A model generated the notes under the pieces. It did no database searches. It was not told where the DNA came from and worked only from the letters and a program-made list of their open reading frames with translations. DNA of 64,000 nt from an uncultured Eubacteriales bacterium. GTDB lineage: Bacteria > Bacillota > Clostridia > Oscillospirales > Acutalibacteraceae. Position 1 is the stretch's first letter. Each line of letters starts with the position of its first letter. Below, piece after piece: positions 8,339 through 16,254 of the stretch. The DNA lies in NCBI GenBank assembly GCA_934546985.1, contig CAKTEE010000007.1:1-64000 (forward strand). Reading direction: 5' to 3'. The translations under genes were made by a program, and so were the position numbers.

Positions 8339-10801
8339 ATGAATTCTGAAAACGCGGCTATGGTCGCAGTGGAAAAAGTGGCGTACCATTTTGATAAACC
8401 ATACACTTATTTGATACCTCAAATGCTTGCAGGGAAAGTTCAGGCAGGGTGTAGGGTTATGGTTCCCTTTGGCGCGGGCAACCGCAAACGTCAGGGAATT
8501 GTTCTGAAATTGACGTGTGTACAGGATGTGTCCCGCATCAAGGCAATCGCATCGGTACTGGATGAAATACCTTTGCTGAATGCAGAATTGCTTGCTCTTG
8601 GTGTCTGGCTAAGAGAACGGACGTTCTGTACTTATTTTGAGGGGATTAAATCGCTTTTGCCTGCGGGGATTAACCTGCAAATTATTATCAGCTATTCTTT
8701 TGCGCAGGATTGCGGGACAGAAGCAATACAAAATTTACCGGAACAGGAGAAACAGATTTGCTGTTTTCTGTCCAATGCAATCAGTCCTGTTGAACGAAAA
8801 AAGCTTTTAGATGCCTTTGCATTGCCGGAGGATTCTTCTTTACTGGAAAATTTGGCGAAGCAAGGAATCCTTACACGATGGGATGATGTGCACCAAAAAA
8901 TCGGCGACGCTTCTATCCGCATGGTTCGTTTGGCTGACAGGGAAGAAAATGCGGAAGACTGGCTTGCATTTCTGACAAAAAAGCAGAAGGCTGTTGCTGA
9001 ACTGCTGATGGAAACAGGGACAGCTTCTGTTAAAGAGCTGTGTTACCTTTGCGGCGTAACGCAGGCGGTAGTATCTGCCCTTGTAAAAAAAGGCGTTGCA
9101 GAATACTATGACAGGGAGATTTACCGTAATCCATATCGCGGTTATCGGCAAAATGGAGCGGCAGAAAAAATTATTCTGACTCCGGAACAGCAGAAAGTTT
9201 TTGAAAATCTGGCTTTGCAGTCTGAAACAGGTGGCGCTTCTCTGCTTTTTGGTGTAACCGGAAGCGGAAAAACACAGGTGTTTTTGAAACTGATTGACCA
9301 TGTCCTTCCTACCGGAAAAGGTATTATTGTCATGGTGCCGGAGATTTCACTGACAGCACAGACACTTGCCATTTTTCATAAACGTTATGGAGATAAAGTT
9401 GCTGTACTCCATAGCGGGCTTTCCGTTGGAGAACGTATGGATGAATGGAAGCGAATCCGCAATGGCGATGCACAAATAGCTGTCGGCACTCGTTCCGCAG
9501 TGTTTGCGCCCTTTGACAACCTTGGACTTGTTATTATGGACGAGGAACAGGAAAGCACTTATAAATCGGAAGCAGCTCCCCGTTATCATGCACGGGATGC
9601 AGCAAGGTTCCGGTGTGCGCAGCACCAGGCGCTTTTGCTTTTGGCGTCTGCAACCCCAAGTATTGAAACATATACTGCCGCGGCAAACGGTCGTTTTACT
9701 TTAAACCGTTTATCTGTCAGATATGGAGATGCACAGCTCCCTCAGGTTATCCCGGTGGATATGCGAAAAGAACTCGCGGCAGGCAATAGAAGTGCACTCA
9801 GCGAGCGTTTGCTGGAAGAACTTCGTCTGAATTTAAAAGAAGGGCGGCAGTCTATTCTTCTGATGAACCGCCGGGGGTATCATACCTTTATATCCTGCCG
9901 AAGCTGCGGGCATGTGATGGTTTGTCCTCATTGCAGTATTTCTTTGACGTATCATCGTGTAAATAATCGTTTAATGTGCCATTATTGCGGCTATTCGCAG
10001 GAGGCTGACTCTATTTGTCCCGCATGCGGGGAAGAAACAGTACGTTTTTCAGGTTTTGGAACCCAAAAACTGGAGGATGAGTTAACACAGCTGCTGCCTT
10101 CTGCACGTATTCTGCGTATGGATGCGGATACTACAATGGTGCGGTATGCCCATGAAAAAGGGCTGAACGCTTTTGCGGAAGGTAAATATGATATTCTTTT
10201 GGGAACGCAAATGGTTGCCAAAGGGCTTGATTTTGAGAATGTGACGCTGGTCGGTGTCGTAAATGCTGACCAATCTTTATACAATGATGATTACAGAAGT
10301 CTGGAAAAAACTTTTGCGCTTTTAACACAGGTGGTAGGACGCTCGGGAAGGGGAAAATATCCCGGGCGGGCGGTCATCCAGACAACGGCGCCGGAGCATC
10401 CTGTGTTTCGTCTTGCCGCCGCACAGGACTATGAAGCCTTCTATGAAACGGAGATTCTAACGCGCCGTTTGATGGTATATCCTCCTTACTGCGATATATG
10501 TGCCGCGGGTTTTACGGGCAGAGAAGAAAATGCGGTAAAAGAAGGGGCATACCGTTTTTTGGAAATGCTGAAAAAGGAAAATGCAGGGCAGTTTAATGAT
10601 CAGAAGTTGATTGTTCTTGGCCCGATGCCTGCGCGTGTCCCGCGCGTCAGCGGTAAATACCGGTATCGCCTGCTGATAAAATGCAGGAATACCAAGCGGT
10701 TTCGGGAAATGATGAGCGGGTTGCTTTGTGTTTTTGGAAAATCAGACGCTGCGAAACAGGTTACTGTATATTTAGATATGGATCCTGACGGCGGATTGTG
10801 A
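8339..10801 (+). CDS. priA: Primosomal protein N', replication restart helicase
   Basis: 820 residues; ATG 8339 is behind ATGGAGGAAC. PriA reloads the replisome at stalled forks. Domains in order: N-terminal 3'-DNA-binding domain, winged helix, helicase with Walker A GVTGSGKT (about residue 308), a Walker B box reading DEEQ rather than the usual DEEH, the paired zinc motifs (CRSCGHVMVCPHC and CHYCGY...CPACG, about 530-570), helicase motifs V and VI (GTQMVAKGLDF, QVVGRSGR), and a C-terminal domain. Length is normal. The DEEQ box appears to be a natural variant, since all other motifs are intact. Confidence 0.95.
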   Translation: MNSENAAMVAVEKVAYHFDKPYTYLIPQMLAGKVQAGCRVMVPFGAGNRKRQGIVLKLTCVQDVSRIKAIASVLDEIPLLNAELLALGVWLRERTFCTYFEGIKSLLPAGINLQIIISYSFAQDCGTEAIQNLPEQEKQICCFLSNAISPVERKKLLDAFALPEDSSLLENLAKQGILTRWDDVHQKIGDASIRMVRLADREENAEDWLAFLTKKQKAVAELLMETGTASVKELCYLCGVTQAVVSALVKKGVAEYYDREIYRNPYRGYRQNGAAEKIILTPEQQKVFENLALQSETGGASLLFGVTGSGKTQVFLKLIDHVLPTGKGIIVMVPEISLTAQTLAIFHKRYGDKVAVLHSGLSVGERMDEWKRIRNGDAQIAVGTRSAVFAPFDNLGLVIMDEEQESTYKSEAAPRYHARDAARFRCAQHQALLLLASATPSIETYTAAANGRFTLNRLSVRYGDAQLPQVIPVDMRKELAAGNRSALSERLLEELRLNLKEGRQSILLMNRRGYHTFISCRSCGHVMVCPHCSISLTYHRVNNRLMCHYCGYSQEADSICPACGEETVRFSGFGTQKLEDELTQLLPSARILRMDADTTMVRYAHEKGLNAFAEGKYDILLGTQMVAKGLDFENVTLVGVVNADQSLYNDDYRSLEKTFALLTQVVGRSGRGKYPGRAVIQTTAPEHPVFRLAAAQDYEAFYETEILTRRLMVYPPYCDICAAGFTGREENAVKEGAYRFLEMLKKENAGQFNDQKLIVLGPMPARVPRVSGKYRYRLLIKCRNTKRFREMMSGLLCVFGKSDAAKQVTVYLDMDPDGGL

Positions 10802-10844
10802 TGAACAGGAATATACCTTCATAAATTATTTGGGAGGGATTTTT

Positions 10845-11306
10845 ATGGCATTAAGAAATATTGTAAAAGAAGGCGACCCAATACTCAATAAGGTATGCCG
10901 TAAGGTTGAAAAATTTGATGACCGTTTGGCGGCATTGTTGGATGATATGAAGGAAACTTTATACAATGCAGACGGTGTGGGACTTGCTGCGCCGCAGGTT
11001 GGTATTTTGCGCCGTGTTGTTGTGGTTGATGTTGGCGATGGCCTGATAGAGCTTGTTAATCCTCAGATTATCTCCTGTGAAGGCGGTGAAGAAGAGGCGA
11101 GCGAAGGCTGTCTTTCCTGTCCGGGAATTTACGGAGTTGTTTCACGCCCTCGTATTGTTAAATTGCAGGCGCAGGACAGAAATGGAAAATGGCATATTTA
11201 TAAAGGTGAAGGGTTAAAAGCGCGTTGTTTTTGCCATGAACTCGACCATTTGGACGGTATTTTATTTACATCAAAGGTTATTCGTATGGAACAGACGGAG
11301 CAGTGA
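10845..11306 (+). CDS. def: Peptide deformylase
   Basis: 153 residues with all three deformylase motifs: GVGLAAPQVG, EGCLSCPG (metal-ligand Cys) and CHELDHLDG (two metal-ligand His and the catalytic Glu). It removes the formyl group from nascent protein N-termini, undoing the modification whose tRNA precursor is made by the next gene, fmt. Start ATG 10845 follows TGGGAGGG. Sequence between 10802 and 10844 holds only the leader. Confidence 0.95.
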   Translation: MALRNIVKEGDPILNKVCRKVEKFDDRLAALLDDMKETLYNADGVGLAAPQVGILRRVVVVDVGDGLIELVNPQIISCEGGEEEASEGCLSCPGIYGVVSRPRIVKLQAQDRNGKWHIYKGEGLKARCFCHELDHLDGILFTSKVIRMEQTEQ

Positions 11307-11332
11307 TAATTCAAGAGAGAAGGATAGGCACA

Positions 11333-12265
11333 ATGAAAATTGTTTTTATGGGCACGCCGGATTTTGCCGTAATATCCCTGACAAAGCTTTTGAATGATCC
11401 ATTTTATGAGGTAGCGGCAGTGTTTACACAACCGGATAAGCCTGTTGGCCGTAAACGTATTTTAACGCCGCCGCCTGTAAAGGCTGAAGCGGCGGCGCAT
11501 GGTATTCCGGTCTATCAGCCTGTTACTATGCGCGACGGGAAAGCGGCGGAAATACTGCGCGGCATTGCGCCGGATGTTATTGTTGTTGTAGCATATGGGA
11601 AAATTTTGCCGCAGGAAGTATTGGAAATTCCTGCACAGGGATGTGTGAATGTTCATGGTTCTTTGCTGCCCAAATACCGAGGAGCCGCACCGATACAGTG
11701 GGCCGTCCTCAACGGGGAAAAAACGGCGGGAGTAACAACAATGCTGATGGACGCGGGGCTTGATACAGGCGATATGCTTTTAAAAGCAGAAACACCTATA
11801 GGTGAAAATGAAAACTATGGCGAACTTTTTCTTCGCCTTGCGGATATCGGTGCAGATTTGCTGGACGCTACATTAAAAGGTATGAATGCGGGTACAATAA
11901 AAAGAGAAAAGCAGGATAACGCTTTGGCGGTTTATGCGCCGATGCTGGATAAAAGCATGTGCCCGATTGATTGGTCAAAATCCGCACAGGAAGTGCATAA
12001 TCAAATCCGCGGTTTATGCCCGTGGCCAATTGCAACAACTGTATTAAACGGGAAGGTACTCAAGGTTTATGCGTCTCTGCTTTGCGGAGAAACCATTTCC
12101 GGTAAAGCTGGTGAAGTTCTGGAGAGTGGAAAAAAATTAGTGATTGCCTGTGGTTCTGGTGCGATTGAACTAACGCAGGTGCAGTATGATGGCGGAAAAC
12201 GTATGGCAATACAGGATTTTCTTCGCGGACATTCTGTAAAAGCAGGAGAAATACTGCCTTTTTAA
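11333..12265 (+). CDS. fmt: Methionyl-tRNA formyltransferase
   Basis: 310 residues beginning MKIVFMGTPDFAV, the invariant start of the family. The catalytic region NVHGSLLPKYRGAAPIQWA and the downstream DAGLDTGDM carry the catalytic Asn, His and Asp. It formylates initiator Met-tRNA using 10-formyltetrahydrofolate. The C-terminal tRNA-binding domain is present. ATG 11333 is preferred to an upstream GTG by homology and an AGAAGG ribosome site. The def-fmt-rsmB order is widespread. Confidence 0.95.
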   Translation: MKIVFMGTPDFAVISLTKLLNDPFYEVAAVFTQPDKPVGRKRILTPPPVKAEAAAHGIPVYQPVTMRDGKAAEILRGIAPDVIVVVAYGKILPQEVLEIPAQGCVNVHGSLLPKYRGAAPIQWAVLNGEKTAGVTTMLMDAGLDTGDMLLKAETPIGENENYGELFLRLADIGADLLDATLKGMNAGTIKREKQDNALAVYAPMLDKSMCPIDWSKSAQEVHNQIRGLCPWPIATTVLNGKVLKVYASLLCGETISGKAGEVLESGKKLVIACGSGAIELTQVQYDGGKRMAIQDFLRGHSVKAGEILPF

Positions 12266-12423
12266 CAAACTTGAGAAAGTTTTGTAATAATTTCACCTGT
12301 AGATAACAAAATTGAAATATTCTGTTCATTTCTTTATCAAGAAATAAAAGCCGCGAAGTTGTATACTTTAACATGCAGAAACTATTGGCTAACACTCAGA
12401 GGTAATTTATAGGGGGTAACGAA

Positions 12424-13113
12424 TTGCTGCTTTATTATTTTGACGTATACGGCATGATTTTCATGCTTCCGTTTCTTGTGTTTGCGATATGGTGTTCTTA
12501 TAATGTAAAAAACACATTTCAAAAATATTCGCAGACAAAATCATCCCGAAAAATGACAGGTGCACAGGCGGCACAGGAACTATTGCAGCAGAATGGCGTT
12601 TACGATGTAAGGATTGAGCATATCAGCGGAAAATTAAATGACCATTATGATCCGCGCACAAAAGTGATACGTTTATCTGATGACGTATACAATAGTACGT
12701 CAATTGCGGCGATTGGCGTAGCATGCCATGAAGCAGGGCATGCTGTCCAGCATGCAACTGGCTATACGCCGCTGAAAATCAGGAATGCTATTATTCCGGT
12801 TACAAACATTGGTTCCCAATTTGGTATCTTTGGGGTGGTGCTTGGTTTTTTGTTGTCGGCAGACTGGCTGGTTACAGTTTCGCTTATTTTGTTCTTCTTT
12901 ACCGTATTATTTCAGCTTTTAACGTTGCCTACGGAATTGAATGCAAGCAGACGTGCACTGGAAACGTTGGAATCCACACATATGCTGCATGGTAAAGAAG
13001 TGGATGGAGCACGCAAAGTGCTAAACGCCGCGGCGCTCACATATGTTGCGGCATTGGCTACTGCCATTGCACAGTTCTTCCGCGTATTGATTTATGCTAA
13101 TCGGCGCAGATAA
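12424..13113 (+). CDS. YugP-family zinc membrane metallopeptidase
   Basis: 229 residues. A membrane segment lies near the N-terminus (DVYGMIFMLPFLVFAIW), followed by the zinc-protease motif ACHEAGHAVQHA (about residues 101-112, HExxH) and two or three further membrane segments. Translation starts at TTG 12424 after AGGGGG. The family is widely conserved in Firmicutes and often sits between fmt and rsmB, but its substrate is not established. The 158 bases between fmt and this gene hold the leader and no other recognised feature. Confidence 0.85.
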   Translation: MLLYYFDVYGMIFMLPFLVFAIWCSYNVKNTFQKYSQTKSSRKMTGAQAAQELLQQNGVYDVRIEHISGKLNDHYDPRTKVIRLSDDVYNSTSIAAIGVACHEAGHAVQHATGYTPLKIRNAIIPVTNIGSQFGIFGVVLGFLLSADWLVTVSLILFFFTVLFQLLTLPTELNASRRALETLESTHMLHGKEVDGARKVLNAAALTYVAALATAIAQFFRVLIYANRRR

Positions 13114-13140
13114 CGTGTTGAAATATAAGGAGACAGTCTG

Positions 13141-14463
13141 ATGAAGGATGCCCGTAAAACTGCTTTTGATGCACTGCTGAGGGTGCAAAAAGATCATGCA
13201 TATTCTAATTTGGTATTGGATGGTGCTGTACGTGATGCTGCTCTTTTAGAGAGGGAGGCTTCTTTAGCATCTGCATTGTTTTACGGAGTACTGGAACGAA
13301 GTATTTCATTAGATTATGCGCTGAGCGCATATTTGCGCCAGCCATTAAAAAAATTAAAGCCAGAAGTGTTGGTATTGCTTCGTATAGGTGCATATCAGCT
13401 TTTGTATATGGATAAAATTCCTGCTTCTGCTGCAGTCAATGAAACGGTAAAGCTTGCAAAAAACAACAAAAGAACCGCATTTGCCTCAGGTCTGATCAAT
13501 GGCGTACTGCGCAGTCTTCAGCGAGGCGGTGTAGTTTGGCCGGACCGGGAAAAAGATCTGCTTTTATATTTGCAGACAGTATATTCCTGCCCTGCATGGT
13601 TAGCGGAACTGTTCGTAAATTCCTATGGGGAAGAAAATGCAGTCGGCATTTTAAAAGAAAATTTCGGGCGTCCGCCGTTAACGATTCGTGTGAATACACA
13701 AAGGATGACGGCAGATGAATTGATTGATATTCTTGTGAATGAGGGTGTAGAAGCAGAGCATGCCGCGTGTGCAGATGCTTTGTTATTGCATAAAACCGGA
13801 AGTGTGGAAAAACTGAAATCCTATCAGGAAGGCTTATTTCATGTGCAGGATTTAGCGTCGCAATATTGCTGTGCCGCGCTGGATGCAAAACCCGGCGACA
13901 GCGTTTTAGATGTTTGTTCTGCACCTGGCGGAAAAGCATTTACCATTGCACAGATGATGAAAAATCAAGGCAGACTGACGGCTATGGATTTGTATCCGGC
14001 ACGTACGGCATTAATTGCACGGGGCGCTGACCGGTTGGGACTTTCTGTTTTGGAAACTGCTGTGAATGATGCCCGGGTATATCAGCCTGGTTTTCCGCAA
14101 TATGATAAAGTTTTGTGTGATGTTCCGTGTTCTGGATTGGGAATTATTCGGAGAAAACCGGAAATTCGCTTAAAATCGAAGGAAGATATTGACAAATTGC
14201 CGGATTTGCAGTACCTTATAATGGGTACTTCTGTTAAATATGTAAAATCAGGCGGAAGGTTGGTTTATTCTACCTGTACCATTCATCCTCAGGAAAACGA
14301 AAAAGTCGTGGAACGTTTTTTAAATGAGCATCAGAATTTTCGTTTGATTGAGGTTTTACCTGAATTACCGCGTTGGAATGGGGATCGGCGTATGCTTACC
14401 TTACTTCCGCATTTGCATGGTACGGATGGATTTTTTATCGCAGTATTTGAAAGGATGGGGTAG
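13141..14463 (+). CDS. rsmB: 16S rRNA m5C967 methyltransferase RsmB
   Basis: 440 residues: N-terminal NusB-like RNA-binding domain (about 1-140), then a Rossmann methyltransferase domain with the SAM-binding motif DVCSAPGGKA. The catalytic cysteines are in DVPCSGLG and STCTIHPQEN. It methylates C967 of 16S rRNA. ATG 13141 follows AAGGAGAC. The stop TAG is 26 bases before rlmN. Confidence 0.93.
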   Translation: MKDARKTAFDALLRVQKDHAYSNLVLDGAVRDAALLEREASLASALFYGVLERSISLDYALSAYLRQPLKKLKPEVLVLLRIGAYQLLYMDKIPASAAVNETVKLAKNNKRTAFASGLINGVLRSLQRGGVVWPDREKDLLLYLQTVYSCPAWLAELFVNSYGEENAVGILKENFGRPPLTIRVNTQRMTADELIDILVNEGVEAEHAACADALLLHKTGSVEKLKSYQEGLFHVQDLASQYCCAALDAKPGDSVLDVCSAPGGKAFTIAQMMKNQGRLTAMDLYPARTALIARGADRLGLSVLETAVNDARVYQPGFPQYDKVLCDVPCSGLGIIRRKPEIRLKSKEDIDKLPDLQYLIMGTSVKYVKSGGRLVYSTCTIHPQENEKVVERFLNEHQNFRLIEVLPELPRWNGDRRMLTLLPHLHGTDGFFIAVFERMG

Positions 14464-14489
14464 TTCTGGAGAAAAAGGATATAAAATCC

Positions 14490-15515
14490 ATGTCCCTGTC
14501 TGAATTGAAAGAGGATTTTTCTGCAATGGGTCTGCCTGTATACCGTGCGGGGCAGGTTTATCAATGGCTGTCACGCAGCGGCGTTTCTTCCTTTGATGAA
14601 ATGACCAATTTATCAAAAAGCCTGCGTGAAACATTGCGGGAAAAATATGACATTTATAGTTGTGAAATTGAACGCCGTCTGGTATCGCAGATAGACGGGA
14701 CAGTAAAATATTTGTTCAGGTTGCATGATGGCGAATATATTGAATCGGTTTTGATGCATTATAAATATGGATATACACTTTGCATATCAACTCAGGTTGG
14801 GTGCAGGATGGGATGTTCTTTTTGTGCTTCTACTATTGGAGGAATCCACAGGAACCTTCAGCCATCGGAAATGCTGGGACAAATCCATGCCGCGCAAAAG
14901 GACAGGAATATTCGGGTCTCCCACATCGTATTGATGGGTATGGGAGAACCGCTGGATAATTTTGAGTATGTGATGCGGTTTCTTTTATTGGTATCCAGTG
15001 AAGAAGGCTTGAACCTTGGAATGCGGCATATTTCCCTGTCTACATGTGGCGTTGTGCCGAAAATATATGATTTAATGAAAGAAGATTTACAGCTGACGCT
15101 TTCTGTTTCTTTGCATGCACCGAATGATACGATACGGTCGAAAATTATGCCGGTCAACCGAAAATGGGGCGTAGATGAATTGCTGGAGGTTTGCCGCAAG
15201 TATGCGCGCAGGACGGGCCGCCGTATCTCTTTCGAGTATGCAATGATCAGCGGCGTGAATGACAGCGAAGCCTGCGCACGTGAGCTTGCAGCGAGATTAA
15301 AAGGAATGCTGTGCCATATTAATTTAATTCCTGCAAATGAAGTCAGGGAGAATGACTATAAACGCAGTACCAAACAGCAGTTGGCAAAATTCCAGTCAGT
15401 TTTAGAAGCAAACGGTATGAATGCAACCGTTCGCCGGAGTTTGGGCGCAGACATCAGTGCGTCCTGCGGTCAGCTCAGGCAAAAAGAGATGTGCAGCGGA
15501 GGTGATCACGCTTGA
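14490..15515 (+). CDS. rlmN: Dual-specificity RNA methyltransferase RlmN (23S rRNA/tRNA m2A)
   Basis: Radical SAM methyltransferase with CRMGCSFCAST (CxxxCxxC iron-sulfur ligands), the GMGEPL box, and SCGQLRQ near the C-terminus with the conserved methyl-carrying Cys region. It adds a C2 methyl to A2503 of 23S rRNA and A37 of some tRNAs. ATG 14490 has AAAAGGAT upstream. The frame is open further up to a CTG at 14466 and would read LEKKDIKS before the ATG, which resembles the usual N-terminus (MEKKDIKSM) of clostridial RlmN, so a CTG start is possible. The end overlaps prpC. Confidence 0.93.
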   Translation: MSLSELKEDFSAMGLPVYRAGQVYQWLSRSGVSSFDEMTNLSKSLRETLREKYDIYSCEIERRLVSQIDGTVKYLFRLHDGEYIESVLMHYKYGYTLCISTQVGCRMGCSFCASTIGGIHRNLQPSEMLGQIHAAQKDRNIRVSHIVLMGMGEPLDNFEYVMRFLLLVSSEEGLNLGMRHISLSTCGVVPKIYDLMKEDLQLTLSVSLHAPNDTIRSKIMPVNRKWGVDELLEVCRKYARRTGRRISFEYAMISGVNDSEACARELAARLKGMLCHINLIPANEVRENDYKRSTKQQLAKFQSVLEANGMNATVRRSLGADISASCGQLRQKEMCSGGDHA

Positions 15516-16246
15516 AAATTGTTGGGGAAACACATCAGGGACTGGTTAGAAGTTCCAATCAGGATAGTTTTGCTTTTGGCGATTTTTCATCGGAAAGTTG
15601 CTGGGCAGTTGTTTGTGACGGGATGGGCGGTGCAAACGGTGGTAATATTGCCAGCCAGTCCGCTGTAAAAATTGCGGCGGAAAATTTGTGCTTGCATTTC
15701 CGTGAAGAAATGACTGATAATTCTATTAAAAATTTATTGCAGACAGTAGCTGCTCAGGCAAATTATTCTGTCTATTCCAAAGCTCAGGTGGATGATGCAT
15801 TGTCCGGAATGGGTACGACGATAGCAGCCGTTGTTGTTTCCCATAAAAAAGCGCACATTGTGCATATTGGCGATAGTCGGGTTTATTTAATTTCAGGCGG
15901 GGAAATCAACCAGATTACGAAAGACCACTCCATTGTGCAGATGATGCTGGATAATGGGCAGATTACGCCGGAGCAGGCAAAAGAGCATCCGCGCAAGCAT
16001 ATTATAACGAGGGCGATTGGCGTGGAGGAAACTGTTCAGCCAGATTATGATGAAGTAGATTTGTCACCGGAAAGTATGCTGCTGCTTTGTACGGATGGTT
16101 TGACAAATTTTGTTGAAGATGATGAAATTCTCACTCTAATAAACCAAAGTGGGTTTGAAGGCGCCGCTGTACAGTTGATAGAACTGGCGAATCAAAATGG
16201 GGGCGGCGATAACATCACTGTTGTGGCGATTGCCTGTAATAGTTAG
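15512..16246 (+). CDS. prpC: PP2C-family protein serine/threonine phosphatase
   Basis: 244 residues with all PP2C metal-binding motifs: RSSNQDSF, VCDGMGG, SGMGTT, HIGDSRVY, LLCTDGL and GGGDNITV. It starts at TTG 15512, overlapping the rlmN stop (TTGA) behind a very strong GGAGGTGA. It is the partner phosphatase of the PASTA kinase encoded nine bases downstream and should dephosphorylate that kinase and its targets, as in the B. subtilis prpC-prkC pair. Confidence 0.95.
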   Translation: MKIVGETHQGLVRSSNQDSFAFGDFSSESCWAVVCDGMGGANGGNIASQSAVKIAAENLCLHFREEMTDNSIKNLLQTVAAQANYSVYSKAQVDDALSGMGTTIAAVVVSHKKAHIVHIGDSRVYLISGGEINQITKDHSIVQMMLDNGQITPEQAKEHPRKHIITRAIGVEETVQPDYDEVDLSPESMLLLCTDGLTNFVEDDEILTLINQSGFEGAAVQLIELANQNGGGDNITVVAIACNS

Positions 16247-16254
16247 GAGCGAAT

